The notes beneath the pieces are model-generated. The model did not search any database and had not been told where the DNA came from. It worked only from the letters and a program-made list of their open reading frames with translations. A stretch of DNA of 64,000 nucleotides from Bacteroidota bacterium (GTDB lineage Bacteria; Bacteroidota; Bacteroidia; Cytophagales; Cyclobacteriaceae). The stretch spans positions 1 to 64,000 of the forward strand of contig JAFEAM010000019.1 of NCBI GenBank assembly GCA_018266395.1. The letters run 5' to 3'. This document shows positions 63,830 through 64,000 of this stretch, piece by piece; position 1 is the stretch's first letter; each line of letters starts with the position of its first letter. The translations under genes were made by a program, and so were the position numbers.

Positions 63830-64000
63830 ATGAATCATCAGGCAATTGAAATCCTGCTGGTCGAGGACAGTATGGAAGACGCCGAACTGACAATTCGTGC
63901 GTTGCGAAAGAACAACCTGGCCAATAACCTTCTGCACCTCGAAGACGGCGAAGAGGCCCTGGATTTCCTGTTCAATACTGACAGCGTTGCCCCCAGGCTA
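63830..64000 (+). CDS. Rcp1-type response regulator, N-terminal part
   Basis: 57 codons before the window ends. EILLVEDSMEDAELTIRALRK shows the receiver-domain start (acidic pair Glu13-Asp14), and NNLLHLEDGEEALDFLF is typical of single-domain Rcp1-like regulators, which have a long insert before the phosphorylated Asp (not reached here). A kinase of the matching kind is at 60271. Confidence 0.85.
   Translation, partial: MNHQAIEILLVEDSMEDAELTIRALRKNNLANNLLHLEDGEEALDFLFNTDSVAPRL

Overview
The window looks like chromosome from a free-living Bacteroidota bacterium, most likely of the Cytophagales/Cyclobacteriaceae type. Supporting signs are the GyrA type, many secreted proteins with short signal peptides ending in AQ or SQ, lipoproteins, outer-membrane barrels, 800-residue FtsX-like permeases encoded without ATPases, lack of clear Shine-Dalgarno sites, a few TAnnTTTG-like -7 boxes, and mobile hairpin repeats between genes. 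Base composition is near 50% GC by eye, with A/T-rich patches at 36.2-37.1 kb and 46.9-48.8 kb. I found no rRNA, tRNA, CRISPR array, transposase or phage gene.

Layout. 1-5.9 kb: end of a COG3014-like TPR protein, an outer-membrane barrel, gyrA and a secreted TPR protein closed by a terminator. 6.0-13.4 kb: a flavin/2Fe-2S reductase, then a tight six-gene operon (ethanolamine-type permease, glutamine-synthetase-like ligase, Fe alcohol dehydrogenase, class-I glutamine-amidotransferase-type hydrolase, aldehyde dehydrogenase, guanine-deaminase-like protein) in which every junction is an ATGA overlap. It reads as a Puu-like gamma-glutamylation route whose amine oxidase is replaced by an alcohol dehydrogenase, as expected for an amino alcohol such as ethanolamine. 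13.4-17.1 kb: a stress-type group (FMN-binding protein, GreA-like protein, triple BON, DUF2267, PEBP, UspA). 17.2-22.3 kb: a five-gene envelope operon (LolA-like protein, two LolC/E-like permeases, LolD-like ATPase, outer-membrane barrel), followed by an ABC exporter and mqo.

25.8-31.0 kb: secreted proteins of unknown function plus NAD salvage genes pncB and pncA. 31.0-37.1 kb: two FtsX-like permeases and an A/T-rich CHASE2-like secreted protein, then 645 bp of degenerate intergenic repeats. 37.7-41.8 kb: GT9, acyltransferase-3 and GT39 envelope-glycan genes. 42.1-44.1 kb: a cytochrome c / porin / cytochrome c group in which the first two genes are each interrupted by one in-frame stop. 44.2-46.6 kb: a third FtsX-like permease.

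46.8-49.8 kb: a tripartite HipBST-like toxin-antitoxin module with four evenly spaced operator palindromes, plus a barrel gene, flanked by two direct copies of a palindromic repeat. 49.8-57.6 kb: an L-arabinose/L-fucose-isomerase-like gene coupled to a GH106-like lipoprotein glycosidase (which carries two hairpin repeats inside its reading frame), with a second GH106 lipoprotein gene divergent from it. 58.1-64 kb: a Tat-exported PhoD-type phosphatase, a double-PAS histidine kinase, a PD40 propeller protein and the start of an Rcp1-type response regulator.

The best candidates for something undescribed are the amino-alcohol gamma-glutamylation operon, the repeat-bracketed HipBST module, and the LolA/ABC/barrel envelope operon.
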